From Verrucomicrobiota bacterium (GTDB lineage Bacteria > Verrucomicrobiota > Verrucomicrobiia > Limisphaerales > DSYF01): a DNA stretch of 13,195 bases. The position numbers and the translations under genes are program-made. A model generated the notes under the pieces. It ran no database searches, had not been told where the DNA came from, and saw only the letters and a list, made by a program, of their open reading frames with translations. Position 1 is the first letter of the stretch. Each line of letters begins with the position of its first letter. Positions 1 through 7,324 of this stretch are shown here, in pieces. The DNA is taken from positions 1-13,195 of the forward strand of contig JALOTU010000051.1 of the NCBI GenBank assembly GCA_025457725.1, in the 5' to 3' direction.

Positions 1-2
1 TG

Positions 3-116
3 CTCACCTTGCTGGTCCTGCCCGCCCTCTACTCGCTGTTCGGCCGCGCGCCGATTCCGCAACCGGGTGGGCCGGCTGGCGCCAATGTGGAGCAGCCGGA
101 AAATCCGGCGGGGTAG
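3..116 (+). CDS. C-terminal end of an RND-family efflux permease (partial)
   Basis: Only the last 37 codons lie in the window, read from base 3 and ending at TAG (114-116) with a TGA directly behind it. The peptide starts LTLLVLPALYSLFGR and ends in a Pro/Gly/Glu-rich tail. A hydrophobic helix reading T-L-L-V-L-P-A-L-Y is characteristic of the last transmembrane segment of HAE1/CusA-type RND transporters, which export heavy metals or drugs across the envelope with a periplasmic adaptor and an outer-membrane channel. The family call rests on this short motif alone. The substrate cannot be deduced. The upstream part is outside the window. Confidence 0.6.
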   Translation, partial: LTLLVLPALYSLFGRAPIPQPGGPAGANVEQPENPAG

Positions 117-162
117 TGAACGAGACCGGTGCTCCCCCCGAGCCGGATAGTTCATGGTTCTA

Positions 163-307
163 TCATTAACACCGGGCTGAAGCCCGGTGAACCGCAACCA
201 AACGAGGATCGAGCCGTTTCAACGGCTTCCAGGCCGCGCAAGAAGCCGTTGAAACGGCTGTCGTCGCGTTCTCCTGCAACCACCGGGCTGAAGCCCGGTG
301 CTAATGA
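163..307. repeat. Concentric inverted-repeat (REP/BIME-like) array
   Basis: Two identical copies of CACCGGGCTGAAGCCCGGTG (170-189 and 281-300) bracket two inverted copies of GAAGCCGTTGAAACGGCT (242-259 directly, 212-229 as the reverse complement). Each unit is itself a near-perfect palindrome, so each can form its own hairpin. The symmetry also extends outward (TCATTA at 163-168 against TAATGA at 302-307). The outer and inner pairs share nearly the same centre (about 235), so the whole 145 bp can fold as one long interrupted stem or as four small hairpins. It sits between two convergent genes, so it could act as a bidirectional terminator or mRNA stabiliser. That role is inferred. Confidence 0.85.
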
Positions 308-392
308 AAGCCACGCGACAGGTTGCGGCGCTGCCGCGATGCGGATTTCGTGGTTCAACAGTATCGATGCGGCTCAGGTCCCAGTGCGGAGG

Positions 393-1652
393 CTATTTTG
401 CAACAGCCAGGCAGGCGCCTTCCGTGGTGCTGCGAATATACAGCCGCCCCTGGCTGAGGGTGGGCGTGCTCCAGCATTTGCCGTCCAGCACCTTGGCGCG
501 GGCAATCTCGGTGTAGGCCTTCGGTGTGGGCTCGACCATGACGATCTCACCGTAATCGGTCAGCACGATCAGTTTTCCGTCCACCAGAATCACATTGCCC
601 ATGCCGAACCCTTCCCGTTCCCACACATCCAGTCCGGTCATCAGATCGACGCATTTGAGCGGGGCGGTGGCGTGTTTGTTGTGGTCGAACATGCCATAGA
701 TGTAACCGTCATGGATGACCGGCGTGCTCCAGTGGTTGAGTTGCTTGTTGGGCGTGCGCCAGACTTCCTGCACCGACCAGTCCTCCCCGGTCCTGGCGAT
801 GCGGTACACGCCCGCCCCGATGCCGTATCCCTGTGACACATACACCAGGTCCCCGGCGACGACCGGCGAGATGGCGCGCGACGTCTTGTAGGGATAGTCC
901 TGGCGCCACAGCACCTGGCCGGATTTGGCCTCCACACTCACCAGACCCTTTTGGGTGAAGAAAATCACCTGCCGGATGCCATGCAGCGTCACGGGTGTGG
1001 GGGTGGAGTGTGTCATGCCGTCATCCTCACACTTCCAGACCGGTTTGCCTGTCCTTTGATCGAACGCCAGCAACGCCTCGCCCGGTCCGCCTCCGAACAC
1101 ATACACCAGGCCCCCATCCACCACCGGCGACGCGGCGCTTTCCCAGGTGATGTTGCTGCCCTGGTAATCCTTCAGCACATCCGCGGTCCAGAGCTCCCGG
1201 CCCGAGGCGGCGTCAAAGCAGAACAGTTTCATTTGCGATGAATAAACGTAAACCCGATCCCCCTCGACGCTGGGGGTCGATCGCGGTCCGTCGCCGCCCG
1301 CGTTCCCCGGCGCCCCGCGATCCCCGCCGCCGCGATACTTGGCCACGCACAGCGGGGCGAACCACAGTTCCTTTCCCGTGGCCGCATCCACCGCCACGAT
1401 CCCCTCGTGATCGACGGTATCGACCGCCCTCCGGACCAGTGTGTAAGCCCGCCCGTCGGCGACAGACAATGAACTGAAGCCGGTGTTGAAGCGGGCGCGC
1501 CAGAGCACCTCGGGGCCGGACTTCGGCCAGGCCGGCGCGATTTTCTCATCCGATTGATTGTTGAAGGTTGGACCGTGGTATTGGGCCCAGTCGGCGTGTG
1601 CCGCCAGAGACGTCGCACCCAGCGCAACCAGCAGTGGCATTGTCGTTTTCAT
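393..1652 (-). CDS. Exported PQQ-like beta-propeller repeat protein
   Basis: A 419-residue protein. Residues 1-20 form a Sec signal peptide (MKTTMPLLVALG..., likely cleaved after A-H-A20), so it should act outside the cytoplasm. The mature protein opens with D-W-A-Q-Y-H-G-P, close to the W-P-Q-F-R-G-P opening of PQQ-like propellers common in planctomycetes and verrucomicrobia. It then shows repeated blade motifs of the type A-x-D-x-x-T-G-x-x-x-W (GKELW, GRELW, GKPVW, GQVLW). No catalytic or cofactor residues can be assigned. Many relatives are non-enzymatic outer-membrane or periplasmic scaffolds, so an enzyme name would be unsafe. The reading frame stays open upstream to 1940, but that extension runs through a repeat element (1815-1903) and lacks a signal peptide, so the ATG at 1650-1652 is preferred. 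No clear ribosome binding site is visible. It is convergent with the RND gene and divergent from hemL. Confidence 0.85.
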   Translation of the reverse strand: MKTTMPLLVALGATSLAAHADWAQYHGPTFNNQSDEKIAPAWPKSGPEVLWRARFNTGFSSLSVADGRAYTLVRRAVDTVDHEGIVAVDAATGKELWFAPLCVAKYRGGGDRGAPGNAGGDGPRSTPSVEGDRVYVYSSQMKLFCFDAASGRELWTADVLKDYQGSNITWESAASPVVDGGLVYVFGGGPGEALLAFDQRTGKPVWKCEDDGMTHSTPTPVTLHGIRQVIFFTQKGLVSVEAKSGQVLWRQDYPYKTSRAISPVVAGDLVYVSQGYGIGAGVYRIARTGEDWSVQEVWRTPNKQLNHWSTPVIHDGYIYGMFDHNKHATAPLKCVDLMTGLDVWEREGFGMGNVILVDGKLIVLTDYGEIVMVEPTPKAYTEIARAKVLDGKCWSTPTLSQGRLYIRSTTEGACLAVAK

Positions 1653-1814
1653 GTGTATTTGAAATTCACGCACCACCATGGAACAGCACCCGGAGGTGTC
1701 AATCCCTGAACCTCCGCATCCCAGGGCGAGTTTGTTTGAAACCTTGGTTGGACGGTGCGGGGTTGCAATTACTTCAACTCGGAGGGCTCGAATTGCCTGG
1801 AGGTTCTTCTTTGC

Positions 1815-1903
1815 CCGCGTTCGGCGGACGGAATCGGGCATTCCAGCCCTTGGTTGCGCCGCTGGACGCGGCGCTACTCGTCGCAGCGCGACGAGTTCCA
1901 CCA
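1815..1903 (-). repeat. 89-bp two-hairpin REP-like element, copy A
   Basis: This is the reverse complement of the element at 3639-3727. The two align over 89 bp without gaps, with 80 identical positions by my hand count. It contains two adjacent hairpins: ACTCGTCGC/GCGACGAGT with a 3-nt loop (1876-1896), and GCGCCGC/GCGGCGC with a 5-nt loop (1856-1874). Differences between copies fall in the loop and in the non-hairpin tail, so the stems are conserved. It sits in the 352-bp spacer between the divergent propeller gene and hemL. Nothing else was recognised in that spacer beyond a weak CCGG-rich palindrome near 1974-1992. Confidence 0.85.
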
Positions 1904-2004
1904 CCCTCTGTGACTTCACCGTGACTGGAGTGGGATGCACCCTATGCAGGGGGCAGTTTGTCTTTGTTCTCGACCGGTTGGCCGGCGGTCAGAACAATAC
2001 CGTC

Positions 2005-3294
2005 ATGTCTGTCGTTGGACCCAAATCCGAAGCTCTTTTCGCTGAAGCGTTGAAATACATTCCCGGGGGAGTGAACTCGCCGGTGCGCGCCTTTCGCGCC
2101 GTGGGAGGGAATCCGTTTTTTGTGGACCGCGCCGCGGGGGCTCACGTCTGGACGGTGGATGGCGATGAACTCATCGATTACGTGGGCACCTGGGGCCCGG
2201 CCATCCATGGCCATGCCGATCCCCGGACGATCGCGGCCGTCAAGGCGGCGGCGGATCGGGGCACGAGCTTTGGGATTCCGAACCCGCTGGAGGTGACCAT
2301 GGCCGCGCTGATCCGCGGCCTGGTGCCCGGCGTGGAGAAGGTGCGGATGTGCAATTCCGGCACCGAGGCCTGCATGAGCGCGATCCGGCTGGCCCGGGGT
2401 TTCACCGGACGCGACAAGATCATCAAGTTTGACGGCTGTTACCATGGTCATGGGGATTCATTGCTGGTGAAAGCGGGGTCGGGAGCGCTGACGTTGGGGA
2501 ACCCGGACAGTGCCGGTGTGCCGGTGGATTTTGCCAAGCATACGATCGTGGTGCCGTTCAACGATCCGGAGGCGTTGCGCGCGGCGTTCACCCGGCACGG
2601 CAGGGAACTGGCCGCGGTGATCCTCGAGGTGGTCCCGGCCAACGCGGGACTGTATCTGCCCCGCCCCGGGTTCCTGGAACTGTTGCGCACGTTGACCGTC
2701 GAAAACGGCACGGTGCTGATTGCCGACGAAGTGATGACAGGCTTTCGGTTGGGACCGGACGGGGCCCAGGGCCGGTTTGGACTGAAACCGGATCTGAGCA
2801 CCTTCGGCAAGATCATCGGCGGCGGCCTGCCGGTCGGGGCGCTCGGGGGACGGACGGACATCATGGATTTCCTGGCACCCCTGGGCCCGGTGTACCAGGC
2901 GGGCACGCTCAGCGGCAATCCGCTGGCGATGGCGGCGGGGATTGCGGCCCTCGAGCAACTGCGTGGCCGCGCTGCCTACGACCGGCTCGAAGCGCTGGGC
3001 GCGCAACTGGAAGCCGGCATGAAGGAGGCCGCCCGATCGGCAAACGTGCCGGTGCAATACCAGCGCATCGGATCGATGTTCTGCGGCTATTTCACCGCCG
3101 AACCCGTGCATAATCTTGCGGATGCCATGAAGTCGGATCGCGAGCGCTTCAAGAAATTCTTCCACGGCATGCTGGAGGAGGGGATTTACCTGGCCCCTTC
3201 ACAATTTGAGGCCGGATTCATCTCCACCGCGCACTCGACGACCGACATCGAAGCCACCGTCAAGGCGGCGGCGAAGGTGATGCGGACACTTTAG
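2005..3294 (+). CDS. hemL: Glutamate-1-semialdehyde 2,1-aminomutase
   Basis: A 429-residue protein, matching the usual 425-435 residues of HemL. The enzyme is cytoplasmic and PLP-dependent. It converts glutamate-1-semialdehyde, made from glutamyl-tRNA by HemA, into 5-aminolevulinate, the precursor of heme and other tetrapyrroles in the C5 pathway. Visible landmarks are the N-terminal IPGGVNSPVRAF (19-30), N-S-G-T-E-A (117-122) for cofactor phosphate contacts, G-C-Y-H-G-H (144-149), A-D-E-V-M-T-G-F-R with the PLP-ring aspartate, and S-T-F-G-K-I-I-G-G-G with the Schiff-base lysine at K269. The ATG at 2005 puts the protein N-terminus at the family position. A longer open frame from 1678 crosses the repeat element and is not believed. 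No strong ribosome binding site is seen. It appears monocistronic, and no other heme gene adjoins it. Confidence 0.97.
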   Translation: MSVVGPKSEALFAEALKYIPGGVNSPVRAFRAVGGNPFFVDRAAGAHVWTVDGDELIDYVGTWGPAIHGHADPRTIAAVKAAADRGTSFGIPNPLEVTMAALIRGLVPGVEKVRMCNSGTEACMSAIRLARGFTGRDKIIKFDGCYHGHGDSLLVKAGSGALTLGNPDSAGVPVDFAKHTIVVPFNDPEALRAAFTRHGRELAAVILEVVPANAGLYLPRPGFLELLRTLTVENGTVLIADEVMTGFRLGPDGAQGRFGLKPDLSTFGKIIGGGLPVGALGGRTDIMDFLAPLGPVYQAGTLSGNPLAMAAGIAALEQLRGRAAYDRLEALGAQLEAGMKEAARSANVPVQYQRIGSMFCGYFTAEPVHNLADAMKSDRERFKKFFHGMLEEGIYLAPSQFEAGFISTAHSTTDIEATVKAAAKVMRTL

Positions 3295-3340
3295 ACGGTG
3301 CCCGGGCTCGGCTGCAGCCCTTCCGTTGGACTCGCGTTGA

Positions 3341-3367
3341 CCACGGATGGACACCATTGGAACACAG
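3341..3367. repeat. Degenerate 10-bp-period CCACGGAT repeat
   Basis: Consecutive 10-base blocks CCACGGATGG, ACACCATTGG and the start of a third (AACACAG) share the CAC...GG spacing. The same motif recurs at 7325-7352 and, inverted, at 7421-7450. It resembles dispersed non-coding repeats I associate with planctomycete and verrucomicrobial genomes. Its function is unknown. Confidence 0.5.
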
Positions 3368-3462
3368 CCCGGCTGCGCCGCAACCACACCCTTTCCATTA
3401 TCGGAATCGAAGGTCGCGGGAATAACAATACTATCATAAAAACATTACAGTGAGCCACTTAA

Positions 3463-3494
3463 CCAACTTTTGTTGCATATGCAACAAAAGTTGG
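3463..3494. repeat. Perfect 32-bp palindrome, possible operator or cruciform
   Basis: The half-site CCAACTTTTGTTGCAT (3463-3478) is followed immediately by its exact reverse complement (3479-3494), with no spacer and no mismatch. The AT-rich core T-G-C-A-T-A-T-G-C-A is the kind of site a homodimeric regulator could bind. Symmetry stops sharply at 3462/3495. It is about 168 bp past the end of hemL and about 144 bp from copy B of the 89-bp element. No gene start lies nearby, so it is not obviously an operator for a gene in this window. It may be one end of a larger repeat running to about 3727. Confidence 0.8.
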
Positions 3495-3638
3495 GCCTGG
3501 CGGGCAAGGGTTCTGAGCCCCGATTCTGGGTTGCGGGCAGGGGAATTCTTCGCGGCAGCCCATGCCGAATCCATGTATTCTGTGCAAGACGCCGTCTCTG
3601 TGCCACTCCTGACGTCGTGCGCTACAAGGCTGTGGAGT

Positions 3639-3727
3639 TGGTGGAACTCGTCGCGCTGCGACGAGTAGCGCCGCGTTCAGCGGCGCAACGAACGGCTGCC
3701 AGGCCCGATTCCATTCGCTGAACGCGG
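3639..3727 (+). repeat. 89-bp two-hairpin REP-like element, copy B
   Basis: Inverted relative to copy A at 1815-1903. Hairpin 1 is at 3646-3666 (9-bp stem, GCT loop) and hairpin 2 at 3668-3686 (7-bp GC stem, GTTCA loop). They are separated by a single base, followed by a tail ending GAACGCGG. The nine differences from copy A leave both stems intact, consistent with selection for or recent spread of the folded structure. Confidence 0.85.
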
Positions 3728-3789
3728 ACGGGGTCTTCGCAGCAGCGCGAGACCACCCCCACCTGCCGGTGCCTGAGATACGCCCCTGG

Positions 3790-4534
3790 TCAGAAGCCGA
3801 CCAGGCTCCGCTTGCGTTGCTCGAACCGGCAGCAGGTGGTGTAGCCCGCCTCCCGGGCCGCCCGGGCGGCCTCGACAAAGTTCATTCCCACCTCGTTGGG
3901 CGCGTGGGCATCGGATCCGAAGGTGATCGGCACGCCCGCAGCCCTGGCCTGCCGCAGGAGGTTTGCGCCGGGATAGATCTCCCGGCATTCCTTGCGCAGG
4001 CCGGCGGTGTTCAGCTCGATGGCGCAACCGCTCTTTGCGGCGGCGCGAAGGAACGGTTGGAAGAGCGGGGTGCAAGAACAAGCCGGAACCGGCGGCCCGG
4101 GTCAGACAGTCAAAGTACTCCGCCCAGACCTCATAGGCGTCCCGTTCCTTCCACCGAGAGATCTTGTGGGGATTGTCGATATCCCAATGGTTGGAAATGT
4201 AGTGGACCGAACCAATCAGATAATCCCAGGGATGCCGCGCGGCCAGGTCGCGAATCCAAGCCTCGTGCCCCGCCAGGTAATCCACTTCCAGCGCGAGACG
4301 AATGGTGAGCTGGGGGAAGTCGCGCTGCGCCGACCGGACGTTTTCCACATATTCATCCAGTTGATCCAGCCGCATGCGCCAGTCGTCGAAGTCGTCCCGG
4401 GCCATGGGCGAGTGATCCGAGAAGCCGATTTCCTCCAGGCCGCTGGAAGCCGCCTGCGCGGCGTATTCGCGCGGTTGACCGCTCGCGTGCCGGCAAAGCG
4501 GCGTGTGCATGTGATAGTCGGCAGGCAGCGACAT
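3790..4534 (-). pseudogene. PHP-domain histidinol-phosphatase-like gene, disrupted by deletion/frameshift
   Basis: The first 153 codons encode a good PHP-family N-terminus: H8-x-H10 and C-R-H15, S-D-H41-S-P, E83 in A-L-E-V-D-Y, and H111 in I-G-S-V-H-Y. These are metal ligands of the HisJ-type histidinol-phosphate phosphatase and related phosphoesterases. After G-L-F153 the frame is lost. A second frame resumes at about 4074 with C-T-P-L-F-Q-P-F-L, includes E-L-N-T-A-G-L-R-K and the metal motif F-G-S-D-A-H, and ends with TGA at 3790-3792. Roughly 20 residues that normally lie between (the H-x-D-L...K-x-F segment with another metal ligand) are missing at the junction. The joined reading is about 248 residues against about 265-285 for the family. 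The uninterrupted frame instead runs into nonsense down to 3677. The gene is either a recent pseudogene or a sequencing/assembly error. The family is clear, the exact substrate is not. Confidence 0.8.
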
Positions 4535-4600
4535 GAAGTCAGTCTAGGTATCGGGGTAAGTCGTGGAAAGAAGGGAGTGCGAACCCGGTCGCGTGTTGGA

Positions 4601-4630
4601 AAGAAAAAGGCGGGCCCGAAGGCCCGCCTT
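4601..4630 (-). terminator. Rho-independent terminator of rpsA
   Basis: On the minus strand, AAGGCGGGCC pairs perfectly with GGCCCGCCTT around a UUCG tetraloop (stem arms 4621-4630 and 4607-4616), followed by a T-rich stretch (TTTTTCTTTCC). It lies just past the rpsA stop codon (4657). This is a textbook intrinsic terminator with an extra-stable loop. It should isolate rpsA from the PHP gene downstream on the same strand. Confidence 0.92.
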
Positions 4631-4656
4631 TGTGAAGCTGGTTTGCCAGCGTGGAA

Positions 4657-6318
4657 TTAATCCCTGGAGGTTTCGACCGCGTCGAAGGCGTGCTGCAGGG
4701 CCACCAGGTCCTCGCCGGGCTTGAGCGCATCCAGCACCGCCTGCTCGGCCTTGATCTGTTCGGGGCTGTAATTGGCCGCCTTGATTGACAGGCCGATGCG
4801 GCGTTCGCCGCGATCGATCTTGATGACGCGCGCGGTGACTTCCTGGCCCACCTTGAGCACGTTCTTGATCTTGTCCACGCGTTCCTCGCTGATTTGGGAG
4901 ATGTGGACCAGGCCGTCGATTTCGTGTTGCAGGCCGACGAAAGCTCCGAAACTGGCCAGCTTGGTCACGTTGCCCGTCACCACGTCGCCCACCTTGTAGA
5001 GTTCGTCGATCTTCTCCCACGGATCCTTCTCGAGTTGTTTGACACCGAGGGCGATGCGCTGGTTGGCCTTGTCCACTTCCAGCACGATGGCCTCGACCTC
5101 GTCGCCCTTTTTGAAGACTTCCGAGGGATGATTGATCTTGCGGGTCCAGGAGACGTCGGACACGTGGATCATGCCGTCCAGGCCGGCTTCCAGTTCGATG
5201 AACGCGCCGTAGCTCGTCAGGTTGCGCACGGCGCCCTTGACCTTGGTGCCGGGGGCATACTTGACGTCGGCGTTGTCCCACGGATTGGTTTCGAGCTGCC
5301 GGACGCCCAGGGAGATCTTCTGCTCTGTCTGGTTGATGCCCAGCACCACCGCCTCGATCTCCTCGCCCGCCTTGAGGACGTCGGAGGCCTTGGCGATGCG
5401 CTTGGTCCAGGAGAGTTCGCTGACGTGGACCAGACCCTCCACGCCGGGTTCGATTTCGACGAACGCGCCGTAGGGGACGAGGTTGACCACCTTGCCCTTG
5501 ATCTTGGTGCCGACGGGGAACTTGGACTCGATGGTGTCCCAGGGATTGGCCATCTTCTGTTTGATGCCCAGGCTGATGCGTTCCTTCTCGCGGTTGATGT
5601 CCAGCACCACCACGTCGAGCTCCTGGCCCACGGTGAGCATGTCGGAGGGATGCCCGATGCGGCCCCAGCTCATGTCGGTGATATGGAGGAGTCCGTCGAT
5701 GCCGTCCAGGTCGATGAAGGCGCCGAAATCGGTGAGGTTCTTCACTTTGCCCTTGCGCACATCGCCGGGCACCATGTCCGACAGAAGCGCCTGCCGCTTC
5801 TCGGTGCGTTCCTGTTCGATGAGTTCGCGGCGGGACAGGACGATGTTCTGTCGCTCCTGATTGATCTTGACCACCTTGAATTCGAAGGTCTGGCCGACGA
5901 GTCCCTGGAGGTTTCTGGGGACGGTGACGTCCACCTGGGATGCGGGGAGAAAGGCTTCGACGCCGATGTTGACGATGCAGCCGCCCTTGACCGCGGCCTT
6001 GATCTTGCCGGTGATGGTGCCGCCCTCGTTGCAGATGGTGAGGATGCGTTCCCAGTTCTTCTTGAACTCGGCCTTCTCGTGGGACAGGACCACCATGCCC
6101 TCGTGATCTTCCAGGCGCTCGATCAGGACGTCGATCTTGTCGCCCACCTGGACTTCCTTGATGTCGTTGAATTCGGAGGCGGGGATGACGCCCTCACTTT
6201 TGTAGCCAATGTCCACCAGCACCTCTTTGGGGCGGACTTCGATCACGGTTCCGACGACGATTTGGTTTGCCTCAAAGCTTTTGTCGCTCAGCTTGAGGGC
6301 TTCTTCCATGGTCAACAT
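4657..6318 (-). CDS. rpsA: 30S ribosomal protein S1
   Basis: A 553-residue protein with six S1 RNA-binding OB-fold domains at about 19-81, 99-164, 185-253, 268-340, 355-427 and 442-513. Domains 3-6 carry the strong G-A-F-(V/I) and G-L-(V/L)-H-(I/V)-S signatures. Domains 1-2 are more divergent, as in the ribosome-anchoring part of S1. S1 binds mRNA leaders on the small subunit and unfolds them for initiation, which fits a genome where few genes here have a clear Shine-Dalgarno sequence. Length and domain number match the usual 550-580 residues. Start: ATG at 6316-6318, with a purine-rich GAGAGAAAGAGAA stretch upstream. A second ATG three codons in (6307-6309) would give M-E-E-A and is possible. 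Monocistronic: its own terminator lies 3' and a structured leader 5'. Confidence 0.97.
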   Translation of the reverse strand: MLTMEEALKLSDKSFEANQIVVGTVIEVRPKEVLVDIGYKSEGVIPASEFNDIKEVQVGDKIDVLIERLEDHEGMVVLSHEKAEFKKNWERILTICNEGGTITGKIKAAVKGGCIVNIGVEAFLPASQVDVTVPRNLQGLVGQTFEFKVVKINQERQNIVLSRRELIEQERTEKRQALLSDMVPGDVRKGKVKNLTDFGAFIDLDGIDGLLHITDMSWGRIGHPSDMLTVGQELDVVVLDINREKERISLGIKQKMANPWDTIESKFPVGTKIKGKVVNLVPYGAFVEIEPGVEGLVHVSELSWTKRIAKASDVLKAGEEIEAVVLGINQTEQKISLGVRQLETNPWDNADVKYAPGTKVKGAVRNLTSYGAFIELEAGLDGMIHVSDVSWTRKINHPSEVFKKGDEVEAIVLEVDKANQRIALGVKQLEKDPWEKIDELYKVGDVVTGNVTKLASFGAFVGLQHEIDGLVHISQISEERVDKIKNVLKVGQEVTARVIKIDRGERRIGLSIKAANYSPEQIKAEQAVLDALKPGEDLVALQHAFDAVETSRD

Positions 6319-6639
6319 GGTCTTGTGTGTTCTCTTTCTCTCGGATGTTCAGTCGTTTGACGACTGATCGGGGAGGGAGCGCGGAGGATTCCGAAGCTCC
6401 ATTGCCTAACAGGCCGGCGTTGCGGTGGCAACGGAGGTTGAAGGTTAGGTTACCCGGTTAACTGTTGTTTCTCAGCCTCTCACGGGAACCGCTCAAGCGG
6501 ACCCAGGCGGCAGTGATCATCAGCAATCGCCGCCCCGGGCGCAAGTTGAATCTGGCTTTTGAATTTGGGGATTTGGGGTCTTGATCCACCTTCCTCCATT
6601 GGTCTTGACCAGATCGGACCGACCGGATACCCGTCCCTG
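6319..6639. promoter_or_regulatory. Divergent spacer with structured rpsA leader
   Basis: The 321-bp spacer between rpsA (-) and the exported-protein gene (+) contains two hairpin regions that would lie in an rpsA leader. One is TCAGTCGT/ACGACTGA with a 3-nt loop (6349-6367). The other is a nested structure with outer CCTAAC/GTTAGG (6405-6410 with 6444-6449) and inner CGTTGC/GCAACG (6418-6423 with 6428-6433). In E. coli, S1 represses its own translation through a folded leader, so a similar role is possible here but unproven. I could not place convincing -35/-10 boxes in either direction. Confidence 0.4.
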
Positions 6640-7299
6640 ATGAAATACCTTGTCGCGCGTGCTTTTCTCATTTCGGCTGGCAGCGCGGCACTCGGCATGG
6701 CCGAGCCGATACAGGCTCAGAGTCCGGAACCCTCCCCGCCTTCGACGGCTTTGGTTCAATCGCCGTCTGAGTCCAACCTTTTTGACAGCGCCCTCATCGG
6801 AACTTGGACTATCGACGTGGATGCGACCGCTGACGTTCTGGCTCGCGCCCAGTTCGGCACCCGCCAGGAAATCATCATCAAGCGCGGTGCCGCGCATCCG
6901 GAAACCAACATGGTGACCCGGGCGTTCGACCAGGGGAAATACGACGAAATCAGGGACTTTTGGACGCAGAACCTGAACCGGCCCGAGATGGAGTGGCGCA
7001 TCATCCTCAAGCGGGACCACACCGGGGAGTTCCATGGTTCCGCCGAGGACGACTCGACGACACGACCGCGCTCCATCGAAGTAAAGCCGGGATGGGAGCA
7101 ATCCATCAAATACAAGCCGGTGGTGGAACCCATCGAGTGGAAAGTGAACGGCGCTGAGCTGTGGCTCGAATACCCGGCTGCGCCGCGGTTCAAGGAGCGC
7201 ATTGCCCGCATCGCATCCACCAACGAGTGGCATTATCCCATGCAGCCCCTGGGCGGTTGGTTCGTCATGCGTCCGGCCAAAGCGGCTTCCCACCCTTGA
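6640..7299 (+). CDS. Exported protein of unknown function
   Basis: A 219-residue protein I do not recognise. Residues 1-26 look like a Sec signal peptide (MKYLVARAFLISAGSAALGM..., cleavage after A21 or A26), followed by a Pro/Ser-rich linker (28-46) and a soluble domain. L-I-G-T-W-T-I-D (52-59) and the later W-K-V-N-G-A-E-L-W-L-E-Y (167-178) resemble strands of small lipocalin-like or META-type beta barrels that measure deviation from a set value. This is only a fold impression. There are no cysteines and no evident catalytic motif. The ATG at 6640 is chosen because the signal peptide starts there. The same frame is open from 6559, but that extension is not hydrophobic and precedes the signal peptide. 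No clear ribosome binding site. It stands alone between rpsA and the nuo operon. Confidence 0.65.
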   Translation: MKYLVARAFLISAGSAALGMAEPIQAQSPEPSPPSTALVQSPSESNLFDSALIGTWTIDVDATADVLARAQFGTRQEIIIKRGAAHPETNMVTRAFDQGKYDEIRDFWTQNLNRPEMEWRIILKRDHTGEFHGSAEDDSTTRPRSIEVKPGWEQSIKYKPVVEPIEWKVNGAELWLEYPAAPRFKERIARIASTNEWHYPMQPLGGWFVMRPAKAASHP

Positions 7300-7324
7300 G
7301 GCTGAGCCGGAACGCTTCAATAGC

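Larger units (their letters stand above)
3295..3789. other. 495-bp non-coding region rich in repeats
   Basis: This lies between the convergent hemL and the broken PHP gene. It holds a degenerate 10-bp-period repeat (3341-3367), a perfect 32-bp palindrome (3463-3494) and copy B of the 89-bp element (3639-3727). A weak GGGCT/AGCCC hairpin at about 3305-3321 just after hemL lacks a T-run, so I do not call it an intrinsic terminator. Open frames on either strand here have no recognisable domain and pass through the repeats. Confidence 0.7.

Noticed and set aside
163..307. Regularly spaced palindromes as a CRISPR array
   Set aside because: Only two copies of each unit, alternating families and inverted orientation, with no uniform spacers and no cas genes nearby.
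129..836. Plus-strand 235-codon frame at the left end
   Set aside because: It begins inside the palindrome array and continues antisense to the propeller gene.
1653..1940. Upstream extension of the propeller protein to 515 residues
   Set aside because: It runs through the 89-bp repeat element and would bury the obvious signal peptide; the frame is open only because the region is GC-rich.
1678..2004. Upstream extension of HemL to 538 residues
   Set aside because: It crosses the same repeat and has no similarity to the family; the conserved N-terminus begins at 2005.
3459..3878. Minus-strand 139-codon frame downstream of the PHP gene
   Set aside because: It overlaps the palindrome and the 89-bp element and has no domain; its end is the palindrome sequence itself.
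4601..4630. Terminator serving a plus-strand gene
   Set aside because: The T-rich tract follows the stem only on the minus strand, and no plus-strand gene ends upstream.
4894..6360. Long open frame (488 codons) opposite rpsA
   Set aside because: It is an antisense shadow of rpsA with composition dictated by the S1 repeats (Asp/His/Val-rich) and no domain.
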